Positions 17,969-29,900 of a stretch of DNA of 64,000 nt are shown piece by piece (the stretch's first letter is position 1; each line of letters opens with the position of its first letter). The notes beneath the pieces are model-generated. The model saw only the letters and a program-made list of their open reading frames with translations. It did not search any database and was not told the DNA's origin. The stretch comes from Lachnospiraceae bacterium (GTDB lineage Bacteria > Bacillota > Clostridia > Lachnospirales > Lachnospiraceae). Position numbers and translations under genes: made by a program. The DNA lies in assembly GCA_029071325.1 (NCBI GenBank), contig JAIEAP010000023.1:43137-107136 (forward strand). The letters run 5' to 3'.

Positions 17969-18022
17969 ATGACAACGATAAAAGGATTATATCTTTCGTC
18001 TCTTTCCTTCGTTTTCGAATGA
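17969..18022 (+). CDS. Possible 17-residue leader peptide upstream of leuA
   Basis: The ATG at 17969 opens a 17-codon frame with three Leu codons (TTA, CTT, CTT), ending TGA at 18020-18022. Its 3' half overlaps the 5' arm of the terminator-like hairpin at 17991-18040, as in amino-acid attenuators. Against it, no convincing ribosome site precedes the ATG and the Leu codons are not consecutive. Treat as a hypothesis. Confidence 0.25.
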   Translation: MTTIKGLYLSSLSFVFE

Positions 18023-18041
18023 CAGGGACGAAAGATTTTTA
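17991..18041 (+). terminator. Terminator-like hairpin in the leuA leader (possible attenuator)
   Basis: ATCTTTCGTCTC at 17991-18002 pairs with GGGACGAAAGAT at 18025-18036 (12 bp with one G-U), followed at once by TTTTTATATA. The hairpin lies 35 bp before the leuA start. No upstream + strand gene needs a terminator this far away (130 bp after 17857), so attenuation of leuA is the better guess. Confidence 0.5.
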
Positions 18042-18075
18042 TATAACCGCTATCGGGAAATCAGGAGGTTCGAAA

Positions 18076-20073
18076 ATGAAAGGATATGAAAAATATGAAC
18101 GGGCATACTTCATGCCGCCGGAATGCACTTACGACTGGGTCAAAAAGGATTATGTTGAAGCGCCGCCCATCTGGTGCTCTGTAGATCTGCGGGACGGCAA
18201 CCAGGCTCTGATCGAGCCTATGAGCTTAGAAGAGAAGCTGGAGTTTTTTGAAATGCTGGTTCAGATCGGCTTTAAGGAAATTGAAGTAGGCTTTCCGGCT
18301 GCTTCCGAAACAGAATATAACTTCATGCGCGCCCTCATTGAGCGCAATATGATCCCAGATGATGTGACGGTCCAGGTACTGACTCAGGCCAGGGAACACA
18401 TCATCAAGAAAACCTTTGAGGCAGTCAAGGGCGCGCCTCACGCGGTGATCCATCTCTACAATTCTACCTCTGTCGCTCAGAGAGAACAGGTATTCAAAAA
18501 GAGTAAAGAGGAGATCAAACAGATTGCCATTGACGGAGCAAAGCTTTTAAATCAATTGGCAAGCGAGACCGACGGAAGCTTCTCCTTTGAGTACAGCCCT
18601 GAGAGTTTCCCCGGAACGGAAGTGGATTACGCTGTAGAGGTCTGCAATGCAGTGCTGGACGTCTGGCAGCCCCAGGCTTCTAACAAGGCTATCATCAACA
18701 TTCCCACAACCGTGGAAAATGCCATGCCTCATGTGTTCGCCACACAGGTAGAATATATTCACAAACATTTGAAATACAGGGACGCCGTAACACTTTCCCT
18801 GCACCCGCACAACGACCGGGGCTGCGGCATCTGCGATGCAGAGCTGGGCATCCTGGCAGGAGCGGATCGCATCGAGGGAACGCTGTTTGGCAACGGTGAA
18901 CGCACCGGAAACGTGGATATTGTAACCCTTGCAATGAACATGTTCTCCCACGGCGTAGACCCGAAGCTGGACTTCTCGGATATGCCTGTGATCCGCCAGA
19001 AATACGAGCAGTTTACCAGAATGCATGTATATGAACGCCAGCCCTATGCCGGCGACCTGGTATTTACCGCATTCTCCGGCTCTCATCAGGACGCCATTGC
19101 CAAGGGTATGGCATGGCGTGAGGAGAAAAAGCTGGATAAATGGTCCGTCCCCTATCTTCCGGTAGACCCCATGGATGTGGGAAGGACATACGATTCTGAC
19201 GTCATCCGTATCAACAGCCAGTCCGGCAAGGGCGGCGTCAACTACATCTTAAAGCAGAACTTCGGCATTTCCCTGCCGGAAAAAATGCGTGAGGAAGTAG
19301 GCTATCTGGTGAAGCATGTCTCCGACGAAGAGCACAAGGAGCTGTCTCCCCAGTGGGTATACAATATTTTCGAAGATCATTATGTAAATCATCAGCCCTA
19401 CTTCCAGATTACGGACTGCCATTTTAAGCAGGTGGACGGCATTATGGCAGAAGCCACCATCAGCCAGGACGGCACTCCCAGCCGCGTGGTTTGCGCCAAT
19501 GGAAACGGCCGCCTTGATGCGGTCAGCAATATCTTGAAGCAATACTTTAACATCAGCTATGAATTGACCGTATACGAAGAGCATTCCCTCTCCCAGGGAT
19601 CTTCCTCCAAGGCAATGTCCTATGTGGGCATCACCTGCAATAATCAGATCTTCTGGGGTGTTGGAATAGATGAGGATATCATCAAATCCTCCATTAATGC
19701 TCTGGTGGTTGCTGTGAACCAGATTCCTTCCGTTAAGACAACCGAGTCCGTCCAGGATGAACGCCTGATGGAAATGCAGAATTATATTCAGGCCAATTAC
19801 CAGACCATTACGCTGGAGGATATGTCCAAGAGATTCCACCTGACGGAACCGTATATTTCCAAGTACATTAAGGAAAAATCCGGCAAGACTTTCGTGGAAC
19901 TGGTGCAGAACGTCCGCATGAAGAAGGCGCGGACGCTGCTGAAGAACGGGAACATGACCGTGGAAAACATCGCCTATTCCGTGGGCTATCAGAATGTGGA
20001 GCATTTCACACGGCTGTTCCGGCAGAAATATAATATGACTCCGATACAGTACCGGAATTCCTTTATGCAGTAA
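18076..20073 (+). CDS. leuA: 2-isopropylmalate synthase fused to a C-terminal AraC-type DNA-binding domain
   Basis: This is a 665-residue protein. Residues 1-400 are the type-2 LeuA catalytic barrel: [11 protein letters not shown] gives the metal-binding Arg-Asp, and [11 protein letters not shown] gives the H-x-H. Residues about 415-555 are the LeuA regulatory domain ([39 protein letters not shown]). Residues about 560-665 form a full AraC helix-turn-helix pair ([41 protein letters not shown], then the closing MTPIQYR). Ordinary type-2 LeuA ends near 560 residues. The enzyme condenses acetyl-CoA with 2-oxoisovalerate in leucine synthesis. The start is ATG 18076 behind AGGAGG. The last 11 bp overlap the convergent hydF end. 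The DNA target of the fused domain is unknown. Confidence 0.93.
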   Translation: MKGYEKYERAYFMPPECTYDWVKKDYVEAPPIWCSVDLRDGNQALIEPMSLEEKLEFFEMLVQIGFKEIEVGFPAASETEYNFMRALIERNMIPDDVTVQVLTQAREHIIKKTFEAVKGAPHAVIHLYNSTSVAQREQVFKKSKEEIKQIAIDGAKLLNQLASETDGSFSFEYSPESFPGTEVDYAVEVCNAVLDVWQPQASNKAIINIPTTVENAMPHVFATQVEYIHKHLKYRDAVTLSLHPHNDRGCGICDAELGILAGADRIEGTLFGNGERTGNVDIVTLAMNMFSHGVDPKLDFSDMPVIRQKYEQFTRMHVYERQPYAGDLVFTAFSGSHQDAIAKGMAWREEKKLDKWSVPYLPVDPMDVGRTYDSDVIRINSQSGKGGVNYILKQNFGISLPEKMREEVGYLVKHVSDEEHKELSPQWVYNIFEDHYVNHQPYFQITDCHFKQVDGIMAEATISQDGTPSRVVCANGNGRLDAVSNILKQYFNISYELTVYEEHSLSQGSSSKAMSYVGITCNNQIFWGVGIDEDIIKSSINALVVAVNQIPSVKTTESVQDERLMEMQNYIQANYQTITLEDMSKRFHLTEPYISKYIKEKSGKTFVELVQNVRMKKARTLLKNGNMTVENIAYSVGYQNVEHFTRLFRQKYNMTPIQYRNSFMQ

Positions 20074-21262
20074 TATAATCCAGTATCCCGGACAGATATG
20101 CGATCACCACTCCGTAATTGCTCATGGGAACGCCCTGTTCCCTTGCCCGGTCAATGCGGGTCATGACATATTTTCTGTTAAACATGCATGCCCCGCACTG
20201 GATGATAAGATCATATCCTCTCAGATCCTGGGGAAAATCCGTTCCACTGACAATATCTACAGTTAAGCCTGCCCCGATGCGTTTACGCAGCATACGGGGC
20301 AGCTTTTCTCTGCCAATATCCTCACTTAAGGGTGCATGGGTGCAGCACTCCGCAATCAATACACGAGATTCCTCTGTCAGAGCGTCGATGATCCTGGCAC
20401 TCTCCTTGTAAAAAGTTAAATCTCCTTTATACTCGGCCAACAACACGGAAAATGAAGTGAGCATACTCTCCGCCGGCTTTTTCGCGTAGACCTGGGAAAA
20501 GACCTGAGAGTCCGTCACTATTAACCGAGGCGAAACCGATAGCGTGGCAAAAGTTTCATCTAATTTATCGGTGGTACAGCTCATAACCAGACACTTGTGA
20601 TCCAGGAGATCCCGGATGGTCTGCACCTGGGGCAATATCAATCTGCCCTTGGGCGCCTGGATATCCTGGGGCATGACCAAGAGCACCAGATCCCCCTCTG
20701 ACACCAGATGTCCGGTAAGACTCTGGGCGTCATATTCCTCCGGCACAAGGCGCATAAGGGCTTCCCGGAACGCACTCACGCACGCAGAATCCCCTGTGCT
20801 TATCATCAGAGGTTCTGTTCCAGTGCTTTTCTGCAACCGCTCTGCCCTGCTTTGGGCTGTTCCGCTGTCCATGGCATCTGTTTTGCTCAGGACACATAAC
20901 ACCGGCGTCTTTCTGTCCTGAAAGTAACGGAACCACTCCAGCTCCAAACTCCAGTCCTCTCCATCGAAAAGAATTACCGCGATATCCGTTTTCTCCGCGG
21001 CAATTTTTGTCTTTTCTACCCGCATATGACCCAATTCACCTTCATCATCCACCCCCGCCGTGTCGATAAAGACGCAGGGACCAATACCGTGCAGCTCCAT
21101 TGCCTGATAAACCGGATCTGTGGTGGTTCCCGGCACATCAGACACGATTGCCACCTGCTGTCCCGTCACCGCATTGATCAGGGAGGACTTCCCGCTGTTG
21201 CGTTTTCCATAAAAGCCGATGTGAATCCGGCTGCCCTTTGGCGTATCGTTTAACGTTGTCAT
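20063..21262 (-). CDS. hydF: [FeFe]-hydrogenase maturation GTPase HydF
   Basis: This is a 399-residue protein. The N-terminal GTPase domain has [13 protein letters not shown] (P-loop), DTAGVDDEG (G3) and SKTDAMD (G4). A dimerisation region follows. The C-terminal cluster-binding domain has [18 protein letters not shown], with the conserved CTHAP, and [13 protein letters not shown], supplying the C-x-x-C. HydF is the scaffold that receives the 2Fe subcluster built with HydE and HydG and passes it to the hydrogenase. It is the last gene of the hydE-hydG-hydF run and starts 12 bp after hydG behind TAGGAGG. Its 3' end overlaps leuA on the other strand by 11 bp. Confidence 0.95.
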   Translation of the reverse strand: MTTLNDTPKGSRIHIGFYGKRNSGKSSLINAVTGQQVAIVSDVPGTTTDPVYQAMELHGIGPCVFIDTAGVDDEGELGHMRVEKTKIAAEKTDIAVILFDGEDWSLELEWFRYFQDRKTPVLCVLSKTDAMDSGTAQSRAERLQKSTGTEPLMISTGDSACVSAFREALMRLVPEEYDAQSLTGHLVSEGDLVLLVMPQDIQAPKGRLILPQVQTIRDLLDHKCLVMSCTTDKLDETFATLSVSPRLIVTDSQVFSQVYAKKPAESMLTSFSVLLAEYKGDLTFYKESARIIDALTEESRVLIAECCTHAPLSEDIGREKLPRMLRKRIGAGLTVDIVSGTDFPQDLRGYDLIIQCGACMFNRKYVMTRIDRAREQGVPMSNYGVVIAYLSGILDYITA

Positions 21263-21274
21263 AATGCCGTCCTC

Positions 21275-22693
21275 CTAGAACCGGAAATCACGCTGTCCCG
21301 CTTCAATCTCTTCTAAATGCTTCTTGGCAATCTCTCTCACCTTCTCGGTGGGTACTTCCTCGATTTCCCTGGCGATCAATTCCTCACCGATTCTTCTGGT
21401 TTCTTCGGAAGCGTAATCCATGAGATATTCCTTTAAGGTCATCAGTGCATTGGGATGGCAGCAGTTCAGTATCTGACGGTTTTTGCACAGCATCATGAAC
21501 CGGTCTCCGGTTCTGCCCTCCCGATAGCATGCGGTACAGAAGCTGGGGATGTAGCCTAAGTCCATCAGCCAGCGCACCACCTCGTCCAGCGTTCTGGTAT
21601 CGCTCACATCAAACTGCTCCGAGCGCTCGTTCTCCGGTTCCGGGTGGTCGTATCCACCCACGGAGGTCTTGGAGCCGCCGCTGATCTGTGACACGCCCAG
21701 ACGGATTACCTTTTCCCGGACTGCCTGGCTCTCCCTGGTGGAAATGATCATTCCTGTGTAGGGCACCGCAATACGAATGCAGGCACAGATTTTCGCAAAG
21801 GTATCATCATCAATGCCATTGTCAAACACATCCGGGTCAATATCGTCCGCGCGCTTAATGCGCGGCACGCTGATGGTGTGAGGTCCGACACCGTGAACGG
21901 CCTCCAGATGCTCTGCGTGCATCAGCAGCCCTGCAAACTCATATTTGTACAGCTCCAGCCCAAAGAGCACACCCAGACCCACATCATCAATGCCGCCTTC
22001 CATCGCCCGGTCCATTGCCTCCGTATGATAGGCATAATCATGCTTCGGACCTGTGGGATGCAGCTTCTCATAGCTTTCTTTATGATAGGTCTCCTGAAAC
22101 AGGATATAAGTACCGATGCCCGCATCATGCAGCTTCCGGTAATTCTCTACTGTAGTTGCCGCGATATTGACATTCACGCGGCGTATTTTGCCATTTTTAT
22201 GCTGAATGCTGTAAATAGTATCAATACATTCCAGAATATATTCAATTGGATTGTTTACCGGGTCCTCTCCTGCCTCAATGGCAAGACGCTTATGCCCCAT
22301 ATCCTGCAGCGCAATGACCTCGGCGCGCACCTCGTCCTGTGTCAGTTTCTTGCGGGCGATATGCTTGTTCTTCCCGTGATAGGGACAATACACACATCCG
22401 TTGATACAATAGTTAGACAGATACAAGGGAGCAAACATGACAATACGATTGCCGTAAAAGTCCTTCTTAATCTGCTCTGCCAGATCATAAATCTCGGCAA
22501 TCTTTTCCGGAATCTCACAGGCCAGCAGAACCGATGCCTCCCGATGCTCCAATCCCTTACGCTCCCTTGCCTTCGCAAGAATCTGGTCGATCAGTTCTAC
22601 ATTATCTTTGTTCGCCTGTGCGTAGGACAGCGTGTCCAGCACCTCCTCATGACAAATAAATTCCTCTGCCTTTAATGACATCTTATTATACAT
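21275..22693 (-). CDS. hydG: [FeFe]-hydrogenase H-cluster radical SAM maturase HydG
   Basis: This is a 472-residue protein. The radical SAM cluster motif is NYCINGCVYCPYHG (C-x3-C-x2-C). The C-terminal auxiliary cluster motif is FCTACYREGRTGDRFMMLC, with the C-x2-C-x22-C spacing diagnostic of HydG rather than ThiH. HydG cleaves tyrosine to make the CO and CN ligands of the H-cluster. Length and gene order (E-G-F) are as expected. The hydrogenase structural gene is not in the window. Confidence 0.96.
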   Translation of the reverse strand: MYNKMSLKAEEFICHEEVLDTLSYAQANKDNVELIDQILAKARERKGLEHREASVLLACEIPEKIAEIYDLAEQIKKDFYGNRIVMFAPLYLSNYCINGCVYCPYHGKNKHIARKKLTQDEVRAEVIALQDMGHKRLAIEAGEDPVNNPIEYILECIDTIYSIQHKNGKIRRVNVNIAATTVENYRKLHDAGIGTYILFQETYHKESYEKLHPTGPKHDYAYHTEAMDRAMEGGIDDVGLGVLFGLELYKYEFAGLLMHAEHLEAVHGVGPHTISVPRIKRADDIDPDVFDNGIDDDTFAKICACIRIAVPYTGMIISTRESQAVREKVIRLGVSQISGGSKTSVGGYDHPEPENERSEQFDVSDTRTLDEVVRWLMDLGYIPSFCTACYREGRTGDRFMMLCKNRQILNCCHPNALMTLKEYLMDYASEETRRIGEELIAREIEEVPTEKVREIAKKHLEEIEAGQRDFRF

Positions 22694-22725
22694 AAATATC
22701 CCTTTCTTAATTCACAATTTAATTT

Positions 22726-23778
22726 CTATTCCAATGCGTTGCCCCGGGCTGTCACAATCTTATATCCAATAGACTCCACCCTCTGCTCCAGACAGCCTCT
22801 GCATTCCGCCGCCTCTTCCCCGGTACAGATCTTATGGTCATACAGGGCATATTTTTTACGTACGCTTACCGGCGACAAATTCGGCATCACCACGTTGGCT
22901 CCGGCAAGTATCCCCATTTCTCTGCCTTCACGGTGGATCGTACCCAGTGCAGTGGTTGCCGGAAGCAATACCTTCGGCAGCATGAGCCGGATCAACGCAA
23001 GGAGAAACAACGTCAGCTTTAGACTTCCCTGGGGCTGATCTCCAAAAGGCGTATCTTTCTGCGGAATAAAGGGACCTATGCCCACCATATGAGGCCGAAG
23101 CTCCTTCAGGAATCTCAAATCCTCTATCAGATGCTCCATGGTCTGTCCCGGTGAGCCCACCATCATGCCGCAGCCCACCTGATAACCAATCTCTTTGAGG
23201 TCATACAGACAGCGGCGGCGGTTTTCCCATGACATTTCCGGGGGATGCAGCCGCTCATAATGTATCCGGTCCGCAGTCTCATGACGAAGCAGATAACGGT
23301 CTGCCCCTGCCAGGTACAGCCGCTCATAGCTCTCCCTGCTCCGTTCTCCCAGAGATAAGGTCACGGCACAGTCGGGATATTTCGCTTTCAACCCACCAAC
23401 GATATCTTCCAGACGCTCATCTGTGAAATAAGCGTCCTCGCCTCCCTGGAGGACAAACGTGCGAAATCCCAGCTCATATCCCTGATCCGCACACTCCATG
23501 ATCTCTGCCCGAGTCAGCCGGTATCGCATTGCACTGCCGTTGCTTCTTCGGATACCGCAATACAGACAATCATTCTTACAATAATTGGTAAATTCAATCA
23601 AGCCTCTGATATATATTTCATTGGAAAAGCTTTCCTTTTGTCGAATCCGCGCCAACTCACAGGCATACCCTGCTGTCTCCTCATCTTCATGAGCCGCCAG
23701 CAGCTCTCGGTAACCTTCCTCCGGCAATACTTCACTGTAGAAAAGCTCATCCAGCAACTTTTTATTTTCTACTGTCAT
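22726..23778 (-). CDS. hydE: [FeFe]-hydrogenase H-cluster radical SAM maturase HydE
   Basis: This is a 350-residue radical SAM protein. NYCKNDCLYCGIRRSNG carries the C-x3-C-x2-C motif, and FRTFVLQGGEDAYF and VGIGPFIPQKDTPF are typical of HydE. HydE makes the dithiomethylamine bridge precursor of the H-cluster. It is the first gene of the operon, with a predicted promoter 28-56 bp upstream and AGAGGTGC as the ribosome site. Confidence 0.94.
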   Translation of the reverse strand: MTVENKKLLDELFYSEVLPEEGYRELLAAHEDEETAGYACELARIRQKESFSNEIYIRGLIEFTNYCKNDCLYCGIRRSNGSAMRYRLTRAEIMECADQGYELGFRTFVLQGGEDAYFTDERLEDIVGGLKAKYPDCAVTLSLGERSRESYERLYLAGADRYLLRHETADRIHYERLHPPEMSWENRRRCLYDLKEIGYQVGCGMMVGSPGQTMEHLIEDLRFLKELRPHMVGIGPFIPQKDTPFGDQPQGSLKLTLFLLALIRLMLPKVLLPATTALGTIHREGREMGILAGANVVMPNLSPVSVRKKYALYDHKICTGEEAAECRGCLEQRVESIGYKIVTARGNALE

Positions 23779-23805
23779 TATTTTTTCAGCACCTCTCCGC
23801 TCTCA

Positions 23806-23834
23806 AGTATACGCCGTTTTCAGCGGAAAAACAA
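23806..23834 (-). promoter_or_regulatory. Predicted sigma-A promoter of hydEGF
   Basis: On the minus strand, TTGTTT (complement of 23829-23834) and TATACT (complement of 23806-23811) are 17 bp apart. They lie between the terminator of the giant surface-protein gene and hydE. Confidence 0.5.
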
Positions 23835-23839
23835 TGTAA

Positions 23840-23872
23840 ATCTCCGGCAAAGCGCTCTGCTCTGCCGGAGAT
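23840..23872 (-). terminator. Terminator of the giant surface-protein gene
   Basis: ATCTCCGGCA at 23840-23849 pairs perfectly with TGCCGGAGAT at 23863-23872. On the minus strand it is followed by TTACATTGTTTTT. It lies 36 bp after the stop of the 2,589-codon gene. Confidence 0.65.
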
Positions 23873-23907
23873 CTATATAGGTTTTAGATTTAATTTTATT
23901 TTTCAGC

Positions 23908-26900
23908 TTACGAAGCCCTTCTGTTCTCACGGTAACCGTTATTGATGTAGTGTAAATAGTAGGATGGCAGATCTCCGCCAAATGCCGCCCGCAGGTCAGC
24001 ATACATACTCCTGTATATATTCACATTGAAGGAAGCTTTCGCCTGACGGCCTTCTCTCATACCGTTTTCCACAAAGTGCTTCAAAGTTGCCGCATCATCC
24101 CCATTAAATGCAGCTTTAATATCCGGATATTTGTTGACATAATAATTATAATCATATACCAGAGAGTAATCCACACCGTTGTAAACAGTCAATGCATTTA
24201 CATAGCTGGTACTTCCAGTAGCAATACGTCCCTCTGCTTTGCCGTTACTGATATAATGCCTATAATATGCAGGCAAATCGCTACCAAAGGCTGCACGCAG
24301 ATCCCGGTATCTTGCCTGATAGGACTGTACATTAAAGTCTGCCGATGCCTGACGCCCCTCTCTCATTCCATAATTGAGGAAGTGCTCATATACCGCCTTC
24401 GGATCATTTCCAAAGGCTCTTGCCACATCAGGGTTGTGTGTCACATAGTACTCGTAGTCAAACACATTCTCATATCCGCCGCCAAATACCGCTACCGTTG
24501 TATACGCACATTGCAATGACGTACCCTGTCCCGAAACATATACATGGATATTATAAACACCCACGCTATTCTGATGGTTCCGGATATCCGCATGCACGAT
24601 AAATGTATCCGAATCTACACGGGACGCATTATACCACACAATATCGGACTGATCTGCCCTGCTCCAGACAGGCACCTGGACATTTGTGATATAAGAAGCC
24701 ACACCGTCCACTACGATATCAAAGGTTCCTGCCGCCGAATTCCTGTTCTGTACCATGACATTGGCAACCGCCACCGGCTGTACAATACTGAAGCTCCTGG
24801 TTGCGCTGCCCTTGTAATCTCCTGCTCCGGTAATGATAACATACCCGGTTCCCACATTGACATTATTCTGGTAGCTCAGGGTGTAGTCTCTTCCATTTAC
24901 CAGGGCGGTACTTCCGTCCTTCACCACAACCGGAGGCGTCTGTGCCTTACCGGTATAGCTCTGGCTTGCAACCGCATAAATCGTACAGTTGACAATACTC
25001 TTCTCCAGAATACGGAAAGGTACAACCTTCTGACCGGAATAAATACCGATTCCCGTAATCACAACGCCTGCCGTACCTACCCGCACGTTATTGGTGTAAG
25101 AAACGGTATAATCAATGCCTCTGGTCAATGTCACGCCGCCGTAAGATACGGTTACTTCAGGTGTGAATGCATTGCCGGTATACATAACGCTTGACGGTAC
25201 TCCGCTAACTGTCGCATAGGAAATGCTGTTGCTGATACGGAACTTCTTCACAATGGTTCCTGTATAATATTTGGACAGCGGACGAATTGTAATAGAAGCA
25301 TCTCCCACTGCATTATTGTTGGCATAGGTTACAGTATAATCCCTTCCCAGCACCAGGGTATTGCCGCCGCATGCTACATTGACAGAAGGCGTTACCGGTC
25401 TGCCCATATACATCTGCTCTTCAATATCGTCAATCAGCGCGCCCTCAAGGCTTGCAATGATGTTAAAATATACGCGCTTTGTCTTATCGTAATTGCCCAG
25501 GCCCTTAATGATAACCCAGGACTCTCCTGCACGAAGATTGTTGCCGTTCACTACTTCGTAATCCACACCCTCCGTCAACAGCTTGCCGCCATCATAAATG
25601 GTGAGAGCGGGACGGATGTAATCACCGGTATAAGCCTGATCGGGAATTGCCTCAGCCCAGACACGGTTAATATCATACTTTGTAATCTTATAGTAAACTG
25701 TAATACTATCTCTGTAATTGCCGGTATCCGTTGCCGTAATAGTAGCAGACGCCGTACCGATCTCTACATTATTCTCATAGGTTACCGTGTACTGTGTAGG
25801 ATCGATCACCAAACCAGTAGAACTATCCCTCAATGTTAAATCAGGAATTAATGCACTGCCGGTATAGTTCATATCCTCTGTTCCACTGACAGTAATATCT
25901 GTAGATGTCAGGGACTTGCGGGCAATCACATAAGGTACGACCACTGTTCCCACATAACCGGTCTGTTCGTTCTCACTGCCGATGATCGCCACATAGATCG
26001 TGCCTGCATGAATTCTGTCTACCGCACTCGCCTCGATCAGACAGTCCGGATCCGTGTAATACTTGATGGTGTAATCCTGGTTCAAAACCAAATCCTGACC
26101 TGTTCTGTTAAATCTTACTTTAATATTTTTCGGTGTCGTATCCAATCCATTGTATACCGTATCGGAAATACCACTGACCGTTACCGTTGACGGCGCAAGA
26201 AGTGTTCCGATGGTAAATCTCTCTATTCTGGTTCCGGCATAATTGCCCATACCGGTTACTTCGATATACGCTGTGGCTACGCCCACGTCATTGTTTACAT
26301 AGCGATAAGTATAATCGGTTCCATTGACCAGCGGTATTACTCCATTCTCCGAGCGATCCCTTAAGCTTAAGGACGGAGCATAGGTTCTGTTGGCCTCATA
26401 CGGATAGTTGCGGTTTACCGGATCAAAGCCACTGTCCGAAGCATCCGACAGAGTTCCTTCTATATTATCAGAGGACAGATCTCTGGGCAGAATGGCGAAA
26501 GAAATCATATGGCTTCCGGTATAATTTACCGTATCCTTCGGCGTGATCAACATATACGGACCATTAGTTCCGTTCTCTGGTCTTACATAATCATTATTGA
26601 AATACCTTACCGTATATGCCACATCCCGCTCCAGCGGTTCACTGCTGGAAGAGGACATATACACCTGGACTTCCGGTTCATACTTCGTCTTCATCGGAAC
26701 ATACTGGGGATCCTCCACCTCAGAATAAATGAGGTCCTCCATATTTCTCTTCTGAATGGTAAAGAAGAGCTCCATACCTCCGATACAGCTTCCAACACCC
26801 CGAACTCTTGCATAGGGTGCATTTACACCGTTACTCTGTGCCGCATTCACATTATTGCGGTACTCTTCTACTACATAATCCTTCTCTATCGTCAGGGTCT

Positions 26901-29900
26901 GTTCCTGTCCGTTCTCGTCATTAAATCTAAATGTAACTTCTGGCTTGAGTTCTTCTCCTGTATAGGTCTGATCCTCGATATAATAAGTCGTATTGGCAAG
27001 ATTGAGACTTGTGATCTGAATGTCCTTCGTAATCTGTCCTTCGTAATTGCCCTTGCCTACTACTATAATGCTCTCGATAGAGCCGGCTGGTGCAGAAGTA
27101 GGATCATCCCCACTGGTCTGATAATAAATATCGTAATTAGCAGGATCCATGATCTCGCTACTTCCAATCTTCTTTACCTGCAGCGTATTGGGCTTGATCA
27201 GCTTGCCTGTATAAGTATAGCTGTCGTTCACACCAATAATTTCATAATCTGCCATATGGATGGCATCAATGGTAAACGCCTTATACCTGGTTCCACTCGT
27301 CAGTCTTCCGCCCGGCGTTGCCTCAATGACTACACAGGGACCGCTCTCTCCGTTGGCACGGGCTACCTCAACGTTATTCCGGTAGCTGACGGTATAATCC
27401 GTTCCCCGCTCCAATGTTACAAAAGAAGTGCTGGTCACATAGTAATTTACACTGAAGCCCGGTTCAATAGGAGAACCCGTGTAAGTATAGACGCCAGTGC
27501 CTGCCAATGCAATATCAACATTCACACTGCCTATATCATATTTTATTGCAAAAGTTGCGCTCTTCTCGCCTGTAAAATAGGTTCCATTGCCCTCTATGAT
27601 TACTGTCGGTGCAGTGGAAGACACTTCCTTTGCATTAACTATAGATTTAATTTTATAGTCAACGCCTTCTACCAGCGTCTTTCCGTCAAACGTAACCTGC
27701 ATATTCTGAATCGGCTGAGTAGTAGTGTTATATTCTCTTCCGGTATACACCTGAGTGGGAATGGTAATCTCTGCATTGCTTATGCTTCCAACAATATCAA
27801 AATGCGCCGTGTAGGTTCCCACCCAATAGTTTCCTTCCCGGCCGGTAATGATAACGTCAGCCCGCCCCGGAACCTTATTGTTCTGATAGGTAACCGTATA
27901 ATCCGCATTTTCCTGAAGCACCAGCTGATCGTTGCCCTTCACATGCACCGATATGCTGCTGACCGTCATACCGGAGCCCGCCGCCTGTCTGGGATCATAG
28001 TTGACAGTCGTCTCTCCCAATATGACTTCTACCTGCTCGGCGATATTACCGCGATAGTAGAAGTTTACCGTCTTTCTTCCGGTAAAATTGCCCTGTCCTG
28101 TAATAGTAACCGACTGCTGTCCTACTGTAAATTCGTCAACTCTTACAGGATCGTAAGTATAATCCCTTCCCGACTGCAGTAAATACTCATATTTTCCGCT
28201 TCCGTTTTCATAGGTAAAGGTCTGCATCACGGTAAAGGACGGAATATTGTAAGAAAACATATATTCACGCCCCGTCAGGGATACAGCAACGTTTTGAATA
28301 TCCAGAGGTTCGATCACAAACCTGTTGTTCCCCTTCACCGTCCCGTTGTCAAACTCTGCAGTTGTCAATACGCCCTTATAATTACCGACACCTTCTATCC
28401 TGACATAGGTCGTCCCGGCATTGGTGCGGTCTGTATCAGAAGCAGGAATTCGGAAATTCTCATCCCTGAAATAAGTTACCGAATAATCGGTTCCCGCCCG
28501 CAGCAGCTTATTGCTGCTTCCATAGGTAACCGTGATACCGGGCGTCTGTTTCCTGTCCGCATAAACAGCGCTGGTTACATTCACCGTCAGATTCTCTACA
28601 TCATGCAGATCCTTCGGCACAATAGTATAAGTAACTGTTCTGGTTCCGGTATAATTGCTGTCTTCCTTTGCCTTCAGAGTAAGGGTTGCCGATCCTGCAT
28701 TAACAGCATTCTGGCTACGCTCGATCTCATAATCATCCGCCGTCAGAATATATCCGTCCGTAACAGGCCACTGCAGAATCACGCCGTCCATATCCAGACT
28801 GGTGGAAATCGGCACGTTCTGTCCCAGTTCATTGAAGGTGTGCTGCCCTATTACCTGCGCATACAATTCACCAATGTTTTTCTTATTGATGGTCGCAATT
28901 CCATCAAGATTGCCATAGTAAGCACGTTTACCGGAAATCCGGTAATAAATCTGTCCGGCATTCACAAAATAACTGTCATTTTCATCTGTGCCGGTAATAT
29001 CCGTCTGTCTCTGTTCATCCGAAAACAGCGCTACATCATACGAATCCTCTGCAATACCTTTCTCCATCATTCTGGAGCGGATTGCAGCGATGATGGTACT
29101 CTTATGGGATGCGCGGTTATAGGTTCCGCCAGAAACGGTAAATACATCCGCCGCATTTGCAATATTCGTTCCAATAAAGAAGCTTGCCACAGCCGTACCC
29201 GCATAATTACTGCCCGAGACAGCCTGCAGCTTCACATACACCTGTCCGGAATCCGTGTGCGTCGAGGGAACCGTGCATTCTTTGTCACTGTAATAACCTT
29301 CCAGCGTATAATCTGCGCCCTGCGTCAGCACTCTGTTTCCGTCTTTCACCGTGATCACCGGATTCACTTCATTTCCGGTATATGCCATATTGCTGGCGGT
29401 CACCGTGAGATTGGTCATATCCTTCGCATAAATCTCGAAGGATGTGCGGATGCGCGCATCCAGATCTGTGTTCTCATAAATTCCCAGACCGATTACCTGT
29501 ATATAATAGGTCCGCGCATTTACCAGTTCCTGAACCGTACTGCTGTAACCAGGATCCGTAAAATAAGTCACCTGATAATCAATACCCTGAATCAATATCT
29601 TAGCGCCGTTATTGTCGGTAATGCTAAATCTCGGCACCTGGGACATTCCGTTATACTCCAGACGTTCGTCAATCAGCTTCCAGTCACACTCACTTAATTT
29701 CCGCGGAACAATCTGGAAACTCGCGGTATCCTCAGCATCCGTCATCAATCTGTAGTTGCCTGTGAGTCGGATCGTTGCCCGCGCCGTACCGATCGCAATG
29801 TTATTGCTGCAGGAAACCACTTCGATATTGCTGCTGTCAATGGTCTTTTCCGGTCCGTTCGCAGTATCCCGGTATGAAACCGTGATATTGGCAGGATCAG

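Noticed and set aside
17858..18075. T-box or leucine riboswitch upstream of leuA
   Set aside because: No GGTGG-ACCGCG-type antiterminator sequence is present. The only structure is one terminator-like hairpin.
26509..29697. Long + strand open frames of 557 and 467 codons across the giant surface-protein gene
   Set aside because: They lie antisense to a far better supported 2,589-codon gene with a signal peptide and regular repeats, have no ribosome sites, and encode Ile/His/Arg-rich sequence with no domain. They result from the repeat composition.
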